NCBI GenBank assembly: GCA_016709995.1
Contig: JADJLQ010000001.1
Location: forward strand, 282,001-346,000
DNA length: 64,000 nt
From: Saprospiraceae bacterium
Lineage (GTDB): Bacteria; Bacteroidota; Bacteroidia; Chitinophagales; Saprospiraceae
Direction of reading: 5' to 3'
The position numbers and the translations under genes are program-made. Position 1 is the stretch's first letter. Each line of letters opens with the position of its first letter. Below are positions 50,022 through 60,074 of the stretch, piece by piece. Under the pieces are notes generated by a model. It ran no database searches and was not told the DNA's origin. It worked only from the letters and a program-made list of their open reading frames with translations.

Positions 50022-51314
50022 ATGGTCGCAGGAGAGGAGTTTATTATAAATTTTACCGAAGATTTAGCTTTCATCTCGGATACAAAATCGCTGGCAATAT
50101 CTCAGCTAAACCTGCCTGCTTTTGCCCGTAAGTTTTATGCTGAGGCTCATTGGCTTTGCAGAATAATATCGTACAATGCAAGAGAAAAAAAAATTTTTGC
50201 AGAAATAGTCGAATACCATCTGGGTCATGAACCATTCTTGCCAGATCAGGAAAATATCGAAGATGATTATCAGGTAGAGAAAATAACTTTCAGGTCGATA
50301 GATACCAATAAATTATTGATCACATTGGGAGGGGTCACCAGAATGGAAGCATATATTTCCAATCCGCAGCCACAGGACGAAGCTTACCAAATGTTTACTT
50401 TTGAGGCTTTGAGGGAGACTGAACCATTGATTGAAACGGTGGCAGGCCCATTGCCTTATGAAAAGATCCTTCCGACTCCAAAAATTAAAATTATAAATAG
50501 TGAAATTAAAGTAGCCTGGAAAGACCTCCGTTTTGATTTTGGATTTTGTACCGTGGAACATAAAATGAAACAGTTGAATAATCAGGTAGAGCTGAGGATG
50601 TACAATCAATGTTTAAGACCTGAATTTGACGCTATTAAAAATTATTTTTCCAAAAAATTAAACAGTAAGAAGATCAATGTAAAACTTCAGCTAAAATGCG
50701 ATCAAGCAAACGTGATCGAATCAAGAGCTACCAGTAAAGAAATAGATTTGATCAATCCTTCGATCATTGAGTCGATTAAATTTGAAATGTTAAAAGAATT
50801 GCCGAAGAAAAAATATATGGAACCCATCGACAAGTCATTGTTTACCATGGACCAATATTTTGAATCTCTCAAGGATGAATCCTCAGGACTTGGAGCGTTC
50901 TATGATAAAGAGTCCATGTTGCTGGATGATATATTGTCCATAACCTCCACCAAACATTACAAGAATCTTCGGTATCTGTCTGATCTTCATGCACATCAGA
51001 TTATGAAGCTTCGCTTTATTTTGAAACCTTTTTCATTTGTTTTTTTGATCGAAGGAGTCCGAGCATATCATATCATATGGGAGACGCTCAATACAGAAGA
51101 GGCCACTTATGTCTGGCATACAGAAAAGAATTTGCCCCACTTAAAAGGCATGTTGCAGCATGTCGAAGCGATTATACAGACCATCCAGGTACAGGGAAAA
51201 CTCAGTTATATCCAATCTGGGGAATCAAATTATAAAAGAATATTTCATGATTATTCGAAATTGGTAGACGGCTTTGTAAAATGGAAGGGTGACCTTGAAA
51301 ATATATTATATTAA
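50022..51314 (+). CDS. Unrecognised 430-aa protein
   Basis: I do not recognise this family. The protein has no signal peptide or transmembrane segment. The first 230 residues are mixed alpha/beta with several beta strands. The second half has a helical region around D-E-S-S-G-L-G-A-F-Y-D-K-E-S-M-L-L-D-D-I-L and a strand-rich part with F-V-F-L-I-E-G-V-R-A-Y-H-I-I-W-E-T. The C-terminus is alpha-helical with a Gln-rich helix. It starts 16 bases after the sortilin-like gene, so it is probably co-transcribed. Confidence 0.7.
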   Translation: MVAGEEFIINFTEDLAFISDTKSLAISQLNLPAFARKFYAEAHWLCRIISYNAREKKIFAEIVEYHLGHEPFLPDQENIEDDYQVEKITFRSIDTNKLLITLGGVTRMEAYISNPQPQDEAYQMFTFEALRETEPLIETVAGPLPYEKILPTPKIKIINSEIKVAWKDLRFDFGFCTVEHKMKQLNNQVELRMYNQCLRPEFDAIKNYFSKKLNSKKINVKLQLKCDQANVIESRATSKEIDLINPSIIESIKFEMLKELPKKKYMEPIDKSLFTMDQYFESLKDESSGLGAFYDKESMLLDDILSITSTKHYKNLRYLSDLHAHQIMKLRFILKPFSFVFLIEGVRAYHIIWETLNTEEATYVWHTEKNLPHLKGMLQHVEAIIQTIQVQGKLSYIQSGESNYKRIFHDYSKLVDGFVKWKGDLENILY

Positions 51315-51420
51315 GAAATATCCAGTATTAGAAATTTTAAAATTATGCACGAGCGAAATGAAAAGCGCTGTTAGATTTTAAAGCTGATTGTTTTTCAATT
51401 GCTTAAATTCGGAACATTGA

Positions 51421-54400
51421 ATGATGAAGTGTCTTAAATCAGGATGGGTGCTGGTGTTTATGATCCAGGGAGTGGTTTTAATGGGCCAGGACATAACTAA
51501 GCTCTTGCCAACGGGGGTGCTCCAGGAATATAATGCACTTATAACCAAACTGGATTACAATAAAACGATCAAGCCGATTCTTTCTGACAAATGTTTTGCC
51601 TGCCATGGCAATGATGCTAATAAAAGACAAGCTGAGCTGAGACTGGACAAAGCAGCCAATGCCTATGGGGCGCTGCCGATATCTCCTGACAAAGTAGCCA
51701 TCAAACCGTTTGACATAAATCAAAGTGAACTTGTTAGAAGGATATTGACGGCCAACCCTGACCAGCTGATGCCTGAACCAAAATCTAATCTCACCCTCAC
51801 TCCCAGGGAGAAAGCCTTGCTGATCAAATGGATCGAACAAGGAGCGGAGTATCAACCACACTGGGCTTTTCTCGCCCCTGTGAAAAACGATCCTCCTGCC
51901 ATAAAAGATATGAATTGGCCGCTCAATGCAATAGATCATTTTATCGGTCAGAAGTTAGAAATGGAGGGTTTGGTTCACAATGCTCCGGCCAGCAAAGAGA
52001 TCATTTTGCGCAGATTGTCATTAGATCTCACCGGACTGCCACCCAGCCTGGAAGACCTTGCCCAATTTAAAAAGGATACCAGCTTTTTTGCTTATGAAAA
52101 ACAAGTGGATAGATTATTGCAGTCGCCTCACTACGGAGAAAGAATGGCTGTGGATTGGCTTGACCTTGCCAGATATGCAGATTCACATGGGTATACGGTC
52201 GATCGACTGAGAGATATGACTCCTTACAGGGATTGGGTCATCCAGGCTTACAATGATAATCTGCCATATGATCAGTTTATTCAACAACAATTGGCGGGGG
52301 ATCTGATGCCTCACCCAACCAAACAAATGATCATCGCTACAGCCTTTAATCGCAATCATCCTCAAAATATGGAGGGAGGTATCGTGGAAGAAGAGTTCCA
52401 GACTGAATATGTGATCGATCGCACTAATACCACGAGCGAAGTATTTATGGGATTGTCTTTTGGATGTGCCCGGTGTCATGATCATAAATTTGATCCCATA
52501 TCACAAAAGAATTATTATGAGCTATTTTCTTTTTTTAATAATGTCAAAGAGTCAGGACAGATCGCCTGGAATGATGCCTTGCCTACGCCGACGCTTTTAC
52601 TTCCATCTGAAGAACAAGAAAAAATAATATCCTTTATCCAGAAATCTATTGACCGGCAGGAAGATGAAAAGGCAAATTATACATTGCAACCCAACAGTCG
52701 CTTTGATCAATGGGTGAAGGAGGAAAAATATCGTGATCTGGGTAAGATGAATGTGCCGCTGGATGGCTTGATAGGGCAGTTTGATTTTGAAGATTCACTT
52801 TGCAACGTTATCACTGCTGATCGCGAGGCCACCATTCTCCGCGAAAACGACACGATTGCTGAAATAGCTCGCCTGGTGACTGGAGACAATGGGTTGGCTT
52901 TGATGCTGGACGGAGATGCCTATTTATTTCTCAAAGGTGTTGGCATATTTGGCAAAGCGGATCCGTTTAGTATCAGTCTAGGGCTAAAGATTCCTACGGA
53001 ATTTGAAGAAGGAGTCCTTTTGCATAAATGTATTGCAGAGCGACTTTATAATTTTAAAGGTTATCATCTATATTATAAAAATGGGCGAATCGAACTAAGT
53101 CTTGCCCATACCGCTCCATCCAATGCCATCACCAAATGCACCATCGATACGATCCCAAAAGACCAATGGATACAGCTGGTCATGACCTATGATGGCTCGT
53201 CCCGCGCAGCCGGTGCAAGATTGTATCTGGATGGTGCTGAACTGAAGATGAAGACTACCATGGACCAATTAACCAAAGACATCCTATTCCACCAAAAAGA
53301 AGAGCCACCGCTGCAAATTGGAGGCTGGTGGCGTGGCAAAGGATTTAAACAAGGTCAGGTAGATGATGTCATGATATATAACAGAACACTAACCGATTAT
53401 GAAATCAAAATATTAAGCAAAAATGCAACCTGGAAATCTTTGACTGCAAAATCCAAAGATCAACTTACTCCTGCTGAGCTCACAGTACTTAAATCTTATT
53501 TTATGAGCGTGTTGGATACGGTGGCTTTGAAAAATGCTGCCGAACTAACTGCCTTGAGAAAAAAATTGGTAGACACGGTGGAGCACATACCGGAAATCAT
53601 GGTGATGCAAGAATACAAAGTGCCTAAGCAGACTCGTATTTTGCATCGGGGTGATTACAGTGATCCGGGTGATCCTGTATATCCAAATGTCCCTGATGGA
53701 ATATTGCCGTTTGACCAAAAATATCCTAAAAACCGATATGGCCTGGCACAATGGCTTACAGATGCTAATCATCCACTGACAGCCAGGGTGATGGTCAATA
53801 GAGCCTGGCAAAGTATTTTTGGTACGGGACTAGTAAAAACTTCTGAAGATTTTGGTTTTCAGGGAGAAGCACCCAGTCACCCGGAGTTATTAGACTGGTT
53901 GGCAGTCTGGTTTGTACAGTCAGATTGGGATTACAAAAAACTAATCAAAATGATCGTGATGTCATCAACGTATCGACAAGATTCCCGTCGAGCTGAAATG
54001 GCCGCATCCAAAGATCCTGAAAATCGATTTTTGTCATCTGGGCCGGCCAATCGGTTGACCGCAGAAATGTTGCGAGACAATGTACTTTTTGCCAGCGGTA
54101 TGATCAACTGTGAAGTCGGGGGCAAAAGTATCAAGCCGTATCAGCCACCTGGGCTTTGGGAGATTAACAGTGCTAATTATATACCAGACTCTACCCAACT
54201 GGCCTACAAACGCAGTATGTATATTACCGCCAAAAGATCCGTACCTAATCCGACGATGTCTACTTTTGACAGTCCGGACAGAAGTCAATGCCTGTCACGC
54301 CGGCAAAAAACCAATACTCCCCTCCAAGCCTTGGTCTTGCTGAATGACCCTACTTACCTTGAAGCGGCTTTGGTACTAGGCGTGCAAATGTCCCAAAATG

Positions 54401-54657
54401 CAGATTCGGTAGCTGCAATAAAGGAAACTTATACAATGCTTACTGCCAGGGATCCATCTGAAACTGAACTCAAATTGTTAGTAGATTTCTATTTATTGGA
54501 ATTCCAAAAATTTAAAAAGGACGCTACTAAGGCAGCCGGATGGTTGACTCCCGGGCTGTACAAGATAGACGCTGGTGCAGATACATTGAAAGTGGCTGCA
54601 AATGCTGTGCTCGCCAATATGATCATGAACTCTGACGCTACCATCACTAAAAGATGA
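51421..54657 (+). CDS. PSCyt1 cytochrome c-DUF1549-LamG-DUF1553 exported protein
   Basis: A 1078-aa exported protein with a signal peptide (1-22). It has a planctomycete-type cytochrome c domain with heme motif C58-F-A-C61-H62, then DUF1549 (about 165-380; Y-G-E-R-M-A-V-D-W-L-D-L-A-R-Y-A-D) with a second C349-x2-C352-H353. A LamG-like sandwich lies at about 490-660, and DUF1553 (about 760-1010; V-M-V-N-R-A-W-Q-S-I-F-G-T-G-L) follows. Role is unproven; the family is paired with DUF1501 genes in polysaccharide-degrading bacteria. The DUF1501 gene begins four bases later. Confidence 0.92.
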   Translation: MMKCLKSGWVLVFMIQGVVLMGQDITKLLPTGVLQEYNALITKLDYNKTIKPILSDKCFACHGNDANKRQAELRLDKAANAYGALPISPDKVAIKPFDINQSELVRRILTANPDQLMPEPKSNLTLTPREKALLIKWIEQGAEYQPHWAFLAPVKNDPPAIKDMNWPLNAIDHFIGQKLEMEGLVHNAPASKEIILRRLSLDLTGLPPSLEDLAQFKKDTSFFAYEKQVDRLLQSPHYGERMAVDWLDLARYADSHGYTVDRLRDMTPYRDWVIQAYNDNLPYDQFIQQQLAGDLMPHPTKQMIIATAFNRNHPQNMEGGIVEEEFQTEYVIDRTNTTSEVFMGLSFGCARCHDHKFDPISQKNYYELFSFFNNVKESGQIAWNDALPTPTLLLPSEEQEKIISFIQKSIDRQEDEKANYTLQPNSRFDQWVKEEKYRDLGKMNVPLDGLIGQFDFEDSLCNVITADREATILRENDTIAEIARLVTGDNGLALMLDGDAYLFLKGVGIFGKADPFSISLGLKIPTEFEEGVLLHKCIAERLYNFKGYHLYYKNGRIELSLAHTAPSNAITKCTIDTIPKDQWIQLVMTYDGSSRAAGARLYLDGAELKMKTTMDQLTKDILFHQKEEPPLQIGGWWRGKGFKQGQVDDVMIYNRTLTDYEIKILSKNATWKSLTAKSKDQLTPAELTVLKSYFMSVLDTVALKNAAELTALRKKLVDTVEHIPEIMVMQEYKVPKQTRILHRGDYSDPGDPVYPNVPDGILPFDQKYPKNRYGLAQWLTDANHPLTARVMVNRAWQSIFGTGLVKTSEDFGFQGEAPSHPELLDWLAVWFVQSDWDYKKLIKMIVMSSTYRQDSRRAEMAASKDPENRFLSSGPANRLTAEMLRDNVLFASGMINCEVGGKSIKPYQPPGLWEINSANYIPDSTQLAYKRSMYITAKRSVPNPTMSTFDSPDRSQCLSRRQKTNTPLQALVLLNDPTYLEAALVLGVQMSQNADSVAAIKETYTMLTARDPSETELKLLVDFYLLEFQKFKKDATKAAGWLTPGLYKIDAGADTLKVAANAVLANMIMNSDATITKR

Positions 54658-54661
54658 GACC

Positions 54662-56098
54662 ATGAAGCAAGTAGATATTATTGAATATTGGAGGCAAAAT
54701 CAACTCAAATTAAACCGAAGAAATTTTTTGAGTCATTCGGCCTATGGATTAGGGGCTATGGCACTTCAATCACTGCTACCAGGGATTTCACCTGAATCCC
54801 AACTACCTGTTGTGGCCAAAGCAAAACGAATCGTATATCTTTTTATGGCTGGAGGCCCCTCTCAACTGGAGACCTTTGATTACAAACCAGGACTGCGCTC
54901 TATGATGGGACAAGACTTGCCGGACTCTGTAAGAAAAGGCCAGCGGCTGACCGGTATGAGTGCTAACCAAGCTTCGCTACCATTGATACCGTCTAAATTC
55001 AATTTTAATCAATACGGTCAATCTCAAACCTGGGTCAGCGAATTGATGCCGCATACGGCGAAAATCGTAGATGAATTATGTATCATCAAATCCATGTATA
55101 CCGAAGCTATCAATCATGATCCGGCCATCACTTTTTTTCAGACAGGTCATCCATTGCCGGGTCGACCTTCGATAGGATCCTGGGTGAGTTATGGCTTAGG
55201 GTCTGAAAACGAAAACCTTCCGGGATTCATTGTATTGGTTTCTAAAAATGGGCCAAAAGATCAGCCATTGTATGCCAGACTTTGGGGTAATGGGTTTTTG
55301 CCATCACAACATCAGGGTGTGCAGTTTAGATCAGGCAATGATCCGGTTCTTTTTTTGAAAAATCCAACTGGGTATACTACTGATGACCGCAAAGAGATGA
55401 TCGATCAGCTAGCACTCCTCAACCGGGAACAAAATAATTATTACCAGGATCCTGAAGTCGAAGCCAGAATCGCTCAATACGAAATGGCTTTTAGAATGCA
55501 AACTTCTGTGCCAGAGATCATGGATGTTTCAAAAGAACCCGAAGCAGTATTTGAACTGTATGGCAAGGACAGTAAAGATCCTGGTACCTATGCAGCTAAT
55601 TGCCTTTTGGCCAGAAAACTACTTGAGAAAGATGTGAGATTTGTACAATTGTATCACCAGGGGTGGGATCATCACGGCCATCTGCCAGAGGGGATGGAAG
55701 CTCAATGCAAAGCAACAGATCAGGCCACTGCAGCGCTGATCACTGATCTAAAGCGGTTAGGCCTGTTAGAAGATACCCTGGTAGTCTGGGGTGGTGAGTT
55801 TGGCAGGACTGTCTATTCCCAGGGAAAAATATCCAATGGGCAATATGGCAGAGACCATCATCCAAGATGTTTTACGGCCTGGATGGCTGGTGGGGGAGTA
55901 CAAGGAGGCATACAATATGGTCAAACAGATGATTTTAGTTATAATATCGTGAAGGACCCGGTCCATGTACACGATATACAAGCAACTATGCTCCATTTAT
56001 TAGGCATAGACCATGAAAAACTAACCTTTAAATTTCAAGGAAGAAGGTATCGACTGACTGATGTAAGTGGCAAGGTGGTACAAGGAATTTTGGCTTAA
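54662..56098 (+). CDS. DUF1501 family protein, Tat-type signal
   Basis: A 478-aa member of DUF1501, a distant alkaline-phosphatase/sulfatase-fold family. The N-terminus holds a twin-arginine-like signal, N-R-R-N-F-L (R19-R20), followed by a hydrophobic stretch. Later landmarks are F-M-A-G-G-P-S-Q-L-E-T-F-D, the H-Q-G-W-D-H-H-G motif and G-G-E-F-G-R-T, all typical. Its gene is almost always adjacent to a DUF1549/DUF1553 gene, as here, which argues for a shared periplasmic complex or pathway. Enzymatic activity has not been shown for the family to my knowledge. Confidence 0.93.
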   Translation: MKQVDIIEYWRQNQLKLNRRNFLSHSAYGLGAMALQSLLPGISPESQLPVVAKAKRIVYLFMAGGPSQLETFDYKPGLRSMMGQDLPDSVRKGQRLTGMSANQASLPLIPSKFNFNQYGQSQTWVSELMPHTAKIVDELCIIKSMYTEAINHDPAITFFQTGHPLPGRPSIGSWVSYGLGSENENLPGFIVLVSKNGPKDQPLYARLWGNGFLPSQHQGVQFRSGNDPVLFLKNPTGYTTDDRKEMIDQLALLNREQNNYYQDPEVEARIAQYEMAFRMQTSVPEIMDVSKEPEAVFELYGKDSKDPGTYAANCLLARKLLEKDVRFVQLYHQGWDHHGHLPEGMEAQCKATDQATAALITDLKRLGLLEDTLVVWGGEFGRTVYSQGKISNGQYGRDHHPRCFTAWMAGGGVQGGIQYGQTDDFSYNIVKDPVHVHDIQATMLHLLGIDHEKLTFKFQGRRYRLTDVSGKVVQGILA

Positions 56099-56129
56099 AA
56101 AAAATGCAATTGGCTTAAATCTAAATTTT

Positions 56130-58487
56130 ATGAAAAAGTTTTGTTCTCATTTTGGCATCTCTTATTTTCTGCTTTTTGGTACAATCATTTTGCTACTGGC
56201 TACTGCTCAGGATGTATATGCGCAAACCAAAAAAAAGAAATCGGGGGTGGTGGCTCCAATCCCTCCTAAAGAGCCGGAACCAACTTACCAGCTTCACTTG
56301 ACCCATCAGGGTAATACCTTGTATAGATTAGTCCTCCCGGTCCATGCTACCAAAAATGAACTCTATGCTGCCGAAGTCTTACAAAAGTATATCCTACAAA
56401 TTTCAGGGGCAGCGCTTCCCATCCTGCATTCTGATCAGGGGATAAGTCCTTATGAAATATTGATTGGACAGAATGAAAGACTGAATGAATTGGATAGAGT
56501 GATTGATTTGAATGGACTTAAGAAAGCAGGTTTTCACATCCTGACGGATCAGACCAGGCTTATTATAGCCGGAGGGCTTGATAAAGGATCTTTATATGGA
56601 GTGTATACTTTTTTGGAAAATTATCTTCAATGCAGACTCTATAGTCCCGGGGTAAAAATCATTCCAAAACAAACACAGATTGTCCTCCCTGCTATCGATG
56701 ATCGGCAGGTGCCTGTGATTGATTTTCGTGATACGCATTACAAAGTAACCTGGGACAAAGAATACATCGATTGGCATAAATTGAATCACGACGAGCAGGG
56801 CGGAAGGTCAGCCTGGGGATCCTGGGTACATACGTTTAATGACTTATTGCCTCCAGATATTTATTATCAGGATCATCCGGAGTATTTTGCTGAAGTGAGG
56901 GGCAAAAGAATCCCTACACAACCCTGTCTTTCTAATCCTGCTGTATTGGAGATTGTAAATCAAAACCTTCGAAAAAAGATCGCTGAGAATCCGGGCGCAC
57001 AGTATTGGTCAGTCAGTCAAAACGATAACAGGGATTATTGCACCTGTGACCAATGTAGAAAAATAGATGAATCTCAGGGGTCTCCTTCCGGATCCATCAT
57101 TCGGTTCGTGAATGAAGTTGCTGCGCAGTTTCCGGACAAGCTGATATCTACACTGGCTTATGAATATGGCAGACATGCACCTAAGACGCTGATTCCAGCA
57201 GAGAATGTCAATATTATGCTGTGCAGTATAGAAGCACTTAGGCATAAGCCCATAGCAGAAGACAGTGCAAGCATGGACTTTGTCAAAGACCTGGAGGACT
57301 GGGGGAGGATAGCCAAAGACATCATCATATGGGATTATGTCATACAGTTTCCTAATTTACTTGCACCTTTTCCCAACCTTCATGTGCTCCAGCCAAACAT
57401 TCAGTTATTTGTAAAAAATGGAGTCAATGCCATGTTTGAACAGGGCAATCGCGAAGTGGGAGGCGAGTTTGCTGAGCTGAGAGCTTATTTGATATCAAAA
57501 TTATTGTGGGACCCCAATTTGTCTGTAGATTCACTGATGGAGGATTTCTTGTATGGATATTATGGGGCTGCAGGCTCATCTATCAAAAAATATATAGTAG
57601 AGATGGAGACAGCTTTAAGACAATCAGGTAAACCTCTTCGCATCTTTGGAAGTCCTATAGAAGCGGATCAAAGCTATCTCACGCCAGACTTGCTTAAGCG
57701 GTATAATATTTTATTTGATGAAGCAGAAATGGCTGTAAAGGATAGTGCATCTCTGTTGGAGCGGGTCCGGATATCCAGGCTACCCATCCAATTTGCGATA
57801 ATGGAACAAGCCAAAAAGAACTGGACCGGCGAGCAAGGTCTTTTTGTCAAACAGGATAATCAATGGGAAGTAAGGACCTCGATTCGAGCTATGATCGACC
57901 CATTTACTGACTTATGTATTCGTCAGGGCGTGACCCGGGTCAAAGAATGGAGTACATCGCCGGAAGAATACCGGGCTTCGATGTACAGACTGTTTTCAAA
58001 AGGTATGAATGAACATTTAGCCTTTGGCAAACCTGTGATAATATTAAGTCCGGACTCAAACGCGATTACCCCCGCTCAAAAAATGATGCTTACAGACGGC
58101 ATCAGAGGTGGTCATGACTATGCTTATAATTGGATGACGACTCAGGGAAAGGATCTTGAGGTCATCATCGACCTGGAAGAAGTCAAATTGGTACATCGCA
58201 TTGAATCAGCTTATTTTCAATATGCATTTTGGTTGAGAATACTACCTGTGAGGGTGGAGTACGCTACTTCTGCAGATGGGTTGACCTATGTATCGGCCGG
58301 TTCAATAGAAAACACCTTACCTATAGATCAATATGGAGGACAGCAAAGAGATTTTATCTCGGAGTTTGATACACGAAAGGCAAGGTATATAAAAATCAAA
58401 GCAGTGTCACTTGGCAATACGCCCGGTTGGCATCCGGGAGCAGGCAGACCAGCCAATATGTCTATTGATGAAATCGTCGTAGAATGA
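56130..58487 (+). CDS. DUF4838 glycoside-hydrolase-like protein with discoidin-type C-terminus
   Basis: Exported protein of 785 aa from the ATG at 56130; an earlier in-frame ATG (56067) lies inside the DUF1501 gene and gives no signal peptide at the front. Signal peptide about 1-31. The next part (about 60-180) resembles the alpha-glucuronidase (GH67) N-terminal domain (A-A-E-V-L-Q-K-Y-I-L-Q-I-S-G). DUF4838 follows (about 210-470: D-H-P-E-Y-F-A, S-V-S-Q-N-D-N, C-x-C-x-x-C, W-D-Y). The last 150 residues look like a carbohydrate-binding F5/8C sandwich. It may act on uronic-acid or acetylated sugars. Confidence 0.83.
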   Translation: MKKFCSHFGISYFLLFGTIILLLATAQDVYAQTKKKKSGVVAPIPPKEPEPTYQLHLTHQGNTLYRLVLPVHATKNELYAAEVLQKYILQISGAALPILHSDQGISPYEILIGQNERLNELDRVIDLNGLKKAGFHILTDQTRLIIAGGLDKGSLYGVYTFLENYLQCRLYSPGVKIIPKQTQIVLPAIDDRQVPVIDFRDTHYKVTWDKEYIDWHKLNHDEQGGRSAWGSWVHTFNDLLPPDIYYQDHPEYFAEVRGKRIPTQPCLSNPAVLEIVNQNLRKKIAENPGAQYWSVSQNDNRDYCTCDQCRKIDESQGSPSGSIIRFVNEVAAQFPDKLISTLAYEYGRHAPKTLIPAENVNIMLCSIEALRHKPIAEDSASMDFVKDLEDWGRIAKDIIIWDYVIQFPNLLAPFPNLHVLQPNIQLFVKNGVNAMFEQGNREVGGEFAELRAYLISKLLWDPNLSVDSLMEDFLYGYYGAAGSSIKKYIVEMETALRQSGKPLRIFGSPIEADQSYLTPDLLKRYNILFDEAEMAVKDSASLLERVRISRLPIQFAIMEQAKKNWTGEQGLFVKQDNQWEVRTSIRAMIDPFTDLCIRQGVTRVKEWSTSPEEYRASMYRLFSKGMNEHLAFGKPVIILSPDSNAITPAQKMMLTDGIRGGHDYAYNWMTTQGKDLEVIIDLEEVKLVHRIESAYFQYAFWLRILPVRVEYATSADGLTYVSAGSIENTLPIDQYGGQQRDFISEFDTRKARYIKIKAVSLGNTPGWHPGAGRPANMSIDEIVVE

Positions 58488-58504
58488 TGCTATGAAGTCA
58501 TTCT
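58481..58504. terminator. Possible shared hairpin between two convergent genes
   Basis: A 7-bp inverted repeat (agaatga / tcattct) with a 10-base loop covers the stop of the DUF4838 gene and reaches the end of the convergent serine hydrolase gene. No U tract follows, so termination is uncertain. Confidence 0.25.
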
Positions 58505-60026
58505 ACTGCACATTCTTTGCCGGTACCGCTTCTAGGATTAATTTATAAGCATTATTTAAAGATTTGGTACCTGCCTCGGCACCTTTATAATGGCCCATCC
58601 GGACTATAACGAGGTCATGGGATGGAATGATAGTAACAGATTGACCACCTGCACCCAGCATCATGTAGGAATCTTTAGGTATGGGCCGACTTTCATCACC
58701 ATTGATCCAAAAGAAACCTCCATAAATAGGTCGCCCGTCTTGCACCCATGGCTCCGCCAAAGTGCTTACGAATTTTATAAAAGCCTCATCCAGGATGTTT
58801 TCACCATTCCAATTCCCTTTTTGTAAATAGAGGTTGCCCAGTCTCGCCCAATCCCTGGCCGAAGCAAGCTCGTATCCTTGTGTTAAAAAGTTTCCGTAGG
58901 GGTCAGCTTCCATGACCATAGTTCTAATTCCGAGTTTATCAAATAAAGCGCGCTGGGGAAAACTATGGTAGTCCTCTCCTTTTTTTTCTACAGCAAGCCT
59001 GATTAAATAATTTGCCAATACCGGATCAGAATTTCTATATCTGCCGACTTTATTTGGAGGCCATTGTTGAGGTCTCGTCGCTGCCCATTCAAAAGAATTG
59101 ATGGCTCCGGTGTATACATATAAATGATCGGGATATCCAAGACTTGCATCAAAATCAGGATCCTGAGGAGCTCTGAACCGCAGTCCACTCGACATATGCA
59201 GGATATCTTCAATTTTAATTTTTGCTCTATCATCTCCCGGGCTTTGCCATTCCGGGATGGGAGCGGCTTGATCTAAGGCATAATATCCCTGATGAATTAA
59301 TATTCCTAATAAGGTCGCCGTAAGACTTTTCCCCATGGACCAACTTTCCAGCGGTGTATTTTTATTAATTGATTCACCATATCTTTCTGCGATCAATTTT
59401 CCTTTATGGGTGACCACGAATGCTGCAGTCATTCCGGCTCCTTCAAAGGCAGCATCCAATGCTTGATTGATTTTGAGTTGATTGATACCTGGCGAAATAG
59501 ATTCAGTTATTTTTTCTCCCATGGGCCAATCTATGTTTTCCCCATCCGGAATTAAGGGCAAGATTTTTTGAGGTTTATAAAACACCATATTGCTTCCAAC
59601 TGGTAGACTTACACATCCCTGACAATGATCACCAAGATACTTTGCCATTCTGCGTTCGCCATTGGGCAAAGTAATCGTTACGGTTTTTAATACGGTATCA
59701 ATGATAGGTGTTCCCATAAGTGATCGGCTTTCAAACGGTGATACAAATCCTCCCACATTATAAGCCGCAAATAGAGGATCTAGTTTTGACACAAAGACAG
59801 CTGAGCACATGATTTTCGCATAACCAGAAGCGTAATAAGCCATGGTGTCAAAACTTGGAGCTGTGTAATTCGTAGCCAACTCCATTGAATCAGCCCTCTT
59901 GAGCATTTTAGCCCTAGATTCCAATACTGGAGGTGAGCTTTTTTGAGGAGATGCTTTTTTACAAGCAGACTCATATGTAAAGCAAGCAATTACCAGAGCG
60001 AGGAGCCAATATTTTTCAATTTGCAT
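58503..60026 (-). CDS. Serine beta-lactamase-like (class C/esterase type) lipoprotein
   Basis: A 507-aa exported lipoprotein (lipobox E-S-A-C, Cys22) with a penicillin-binding/beta-lactamase fold. The active-site S-x-x-K is S230-M-G-K233. Y-R-N follows as the Y-x-N element, and G-G-Q-S near the end replaces the K-T-G triad. Such proteins are mainly esterases or D-aminopeptidases, so resistance to beta-lactams is not implied. About 170 extra residues precede the catalytic domain. It converges on the DUF4838 gene. Confidence 0.9.
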   Translation of the reverse strand: MQIEKYWLLALVIACFTYESACKKASPQKSSPPVLESRAKMLKRADSMELATNYTAPSFDTMAYYASGYAKIMCSAVFVSKLDPLFAAYNVGGFVSPFESRSLMGTPIIDTVLKTVTITLPNGERRMAKYLGDHCQGCVSLPVGSNMVFYKPQKILPLIPDGENIDWPMGEKITESISPGINQLKINQALDAAFEGAGMTAAFVVTHKGKLIAERYGESINKNTPLESWSMGKSLTATLLGILIHQGYYALDQAAPIPEWQSPGDDRAKIKIEDILHMSSGLRFRAPQDPDFDASLGYPDHLYVYTGAINSFEWAATRPQQWPPNKVGRYRNSDPVLANYLIRLAVEKKGEDYHSFPQRALFDKLGIRTMVMEADPYGNFLTQGYELASARDWARLGNLYLQKGNWNGENILDEAFIKFVSTLAEPWVQDGRPIYGGFFWINGDESRPIPKDSYMMLGAGGQSVTIIPSHDLVIVRMGHYKGAEAGTKSLNNAYKLILEAVPAKNVQ

Positions 60027-60074
60027 ATTAGTCTTTTTATTATTTCAAAGGAATATTAAGGGTCTCCAAGGCCA

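Noticed and set aside
58503..60026. Antibiotic-resistance beta-lactamase
   Set aside because: Although the S-x-x-K fold is present, the K-T-G motif is replaced and the protein is a large lipoprotein; esterase or peptidase roles are more usual for this type.
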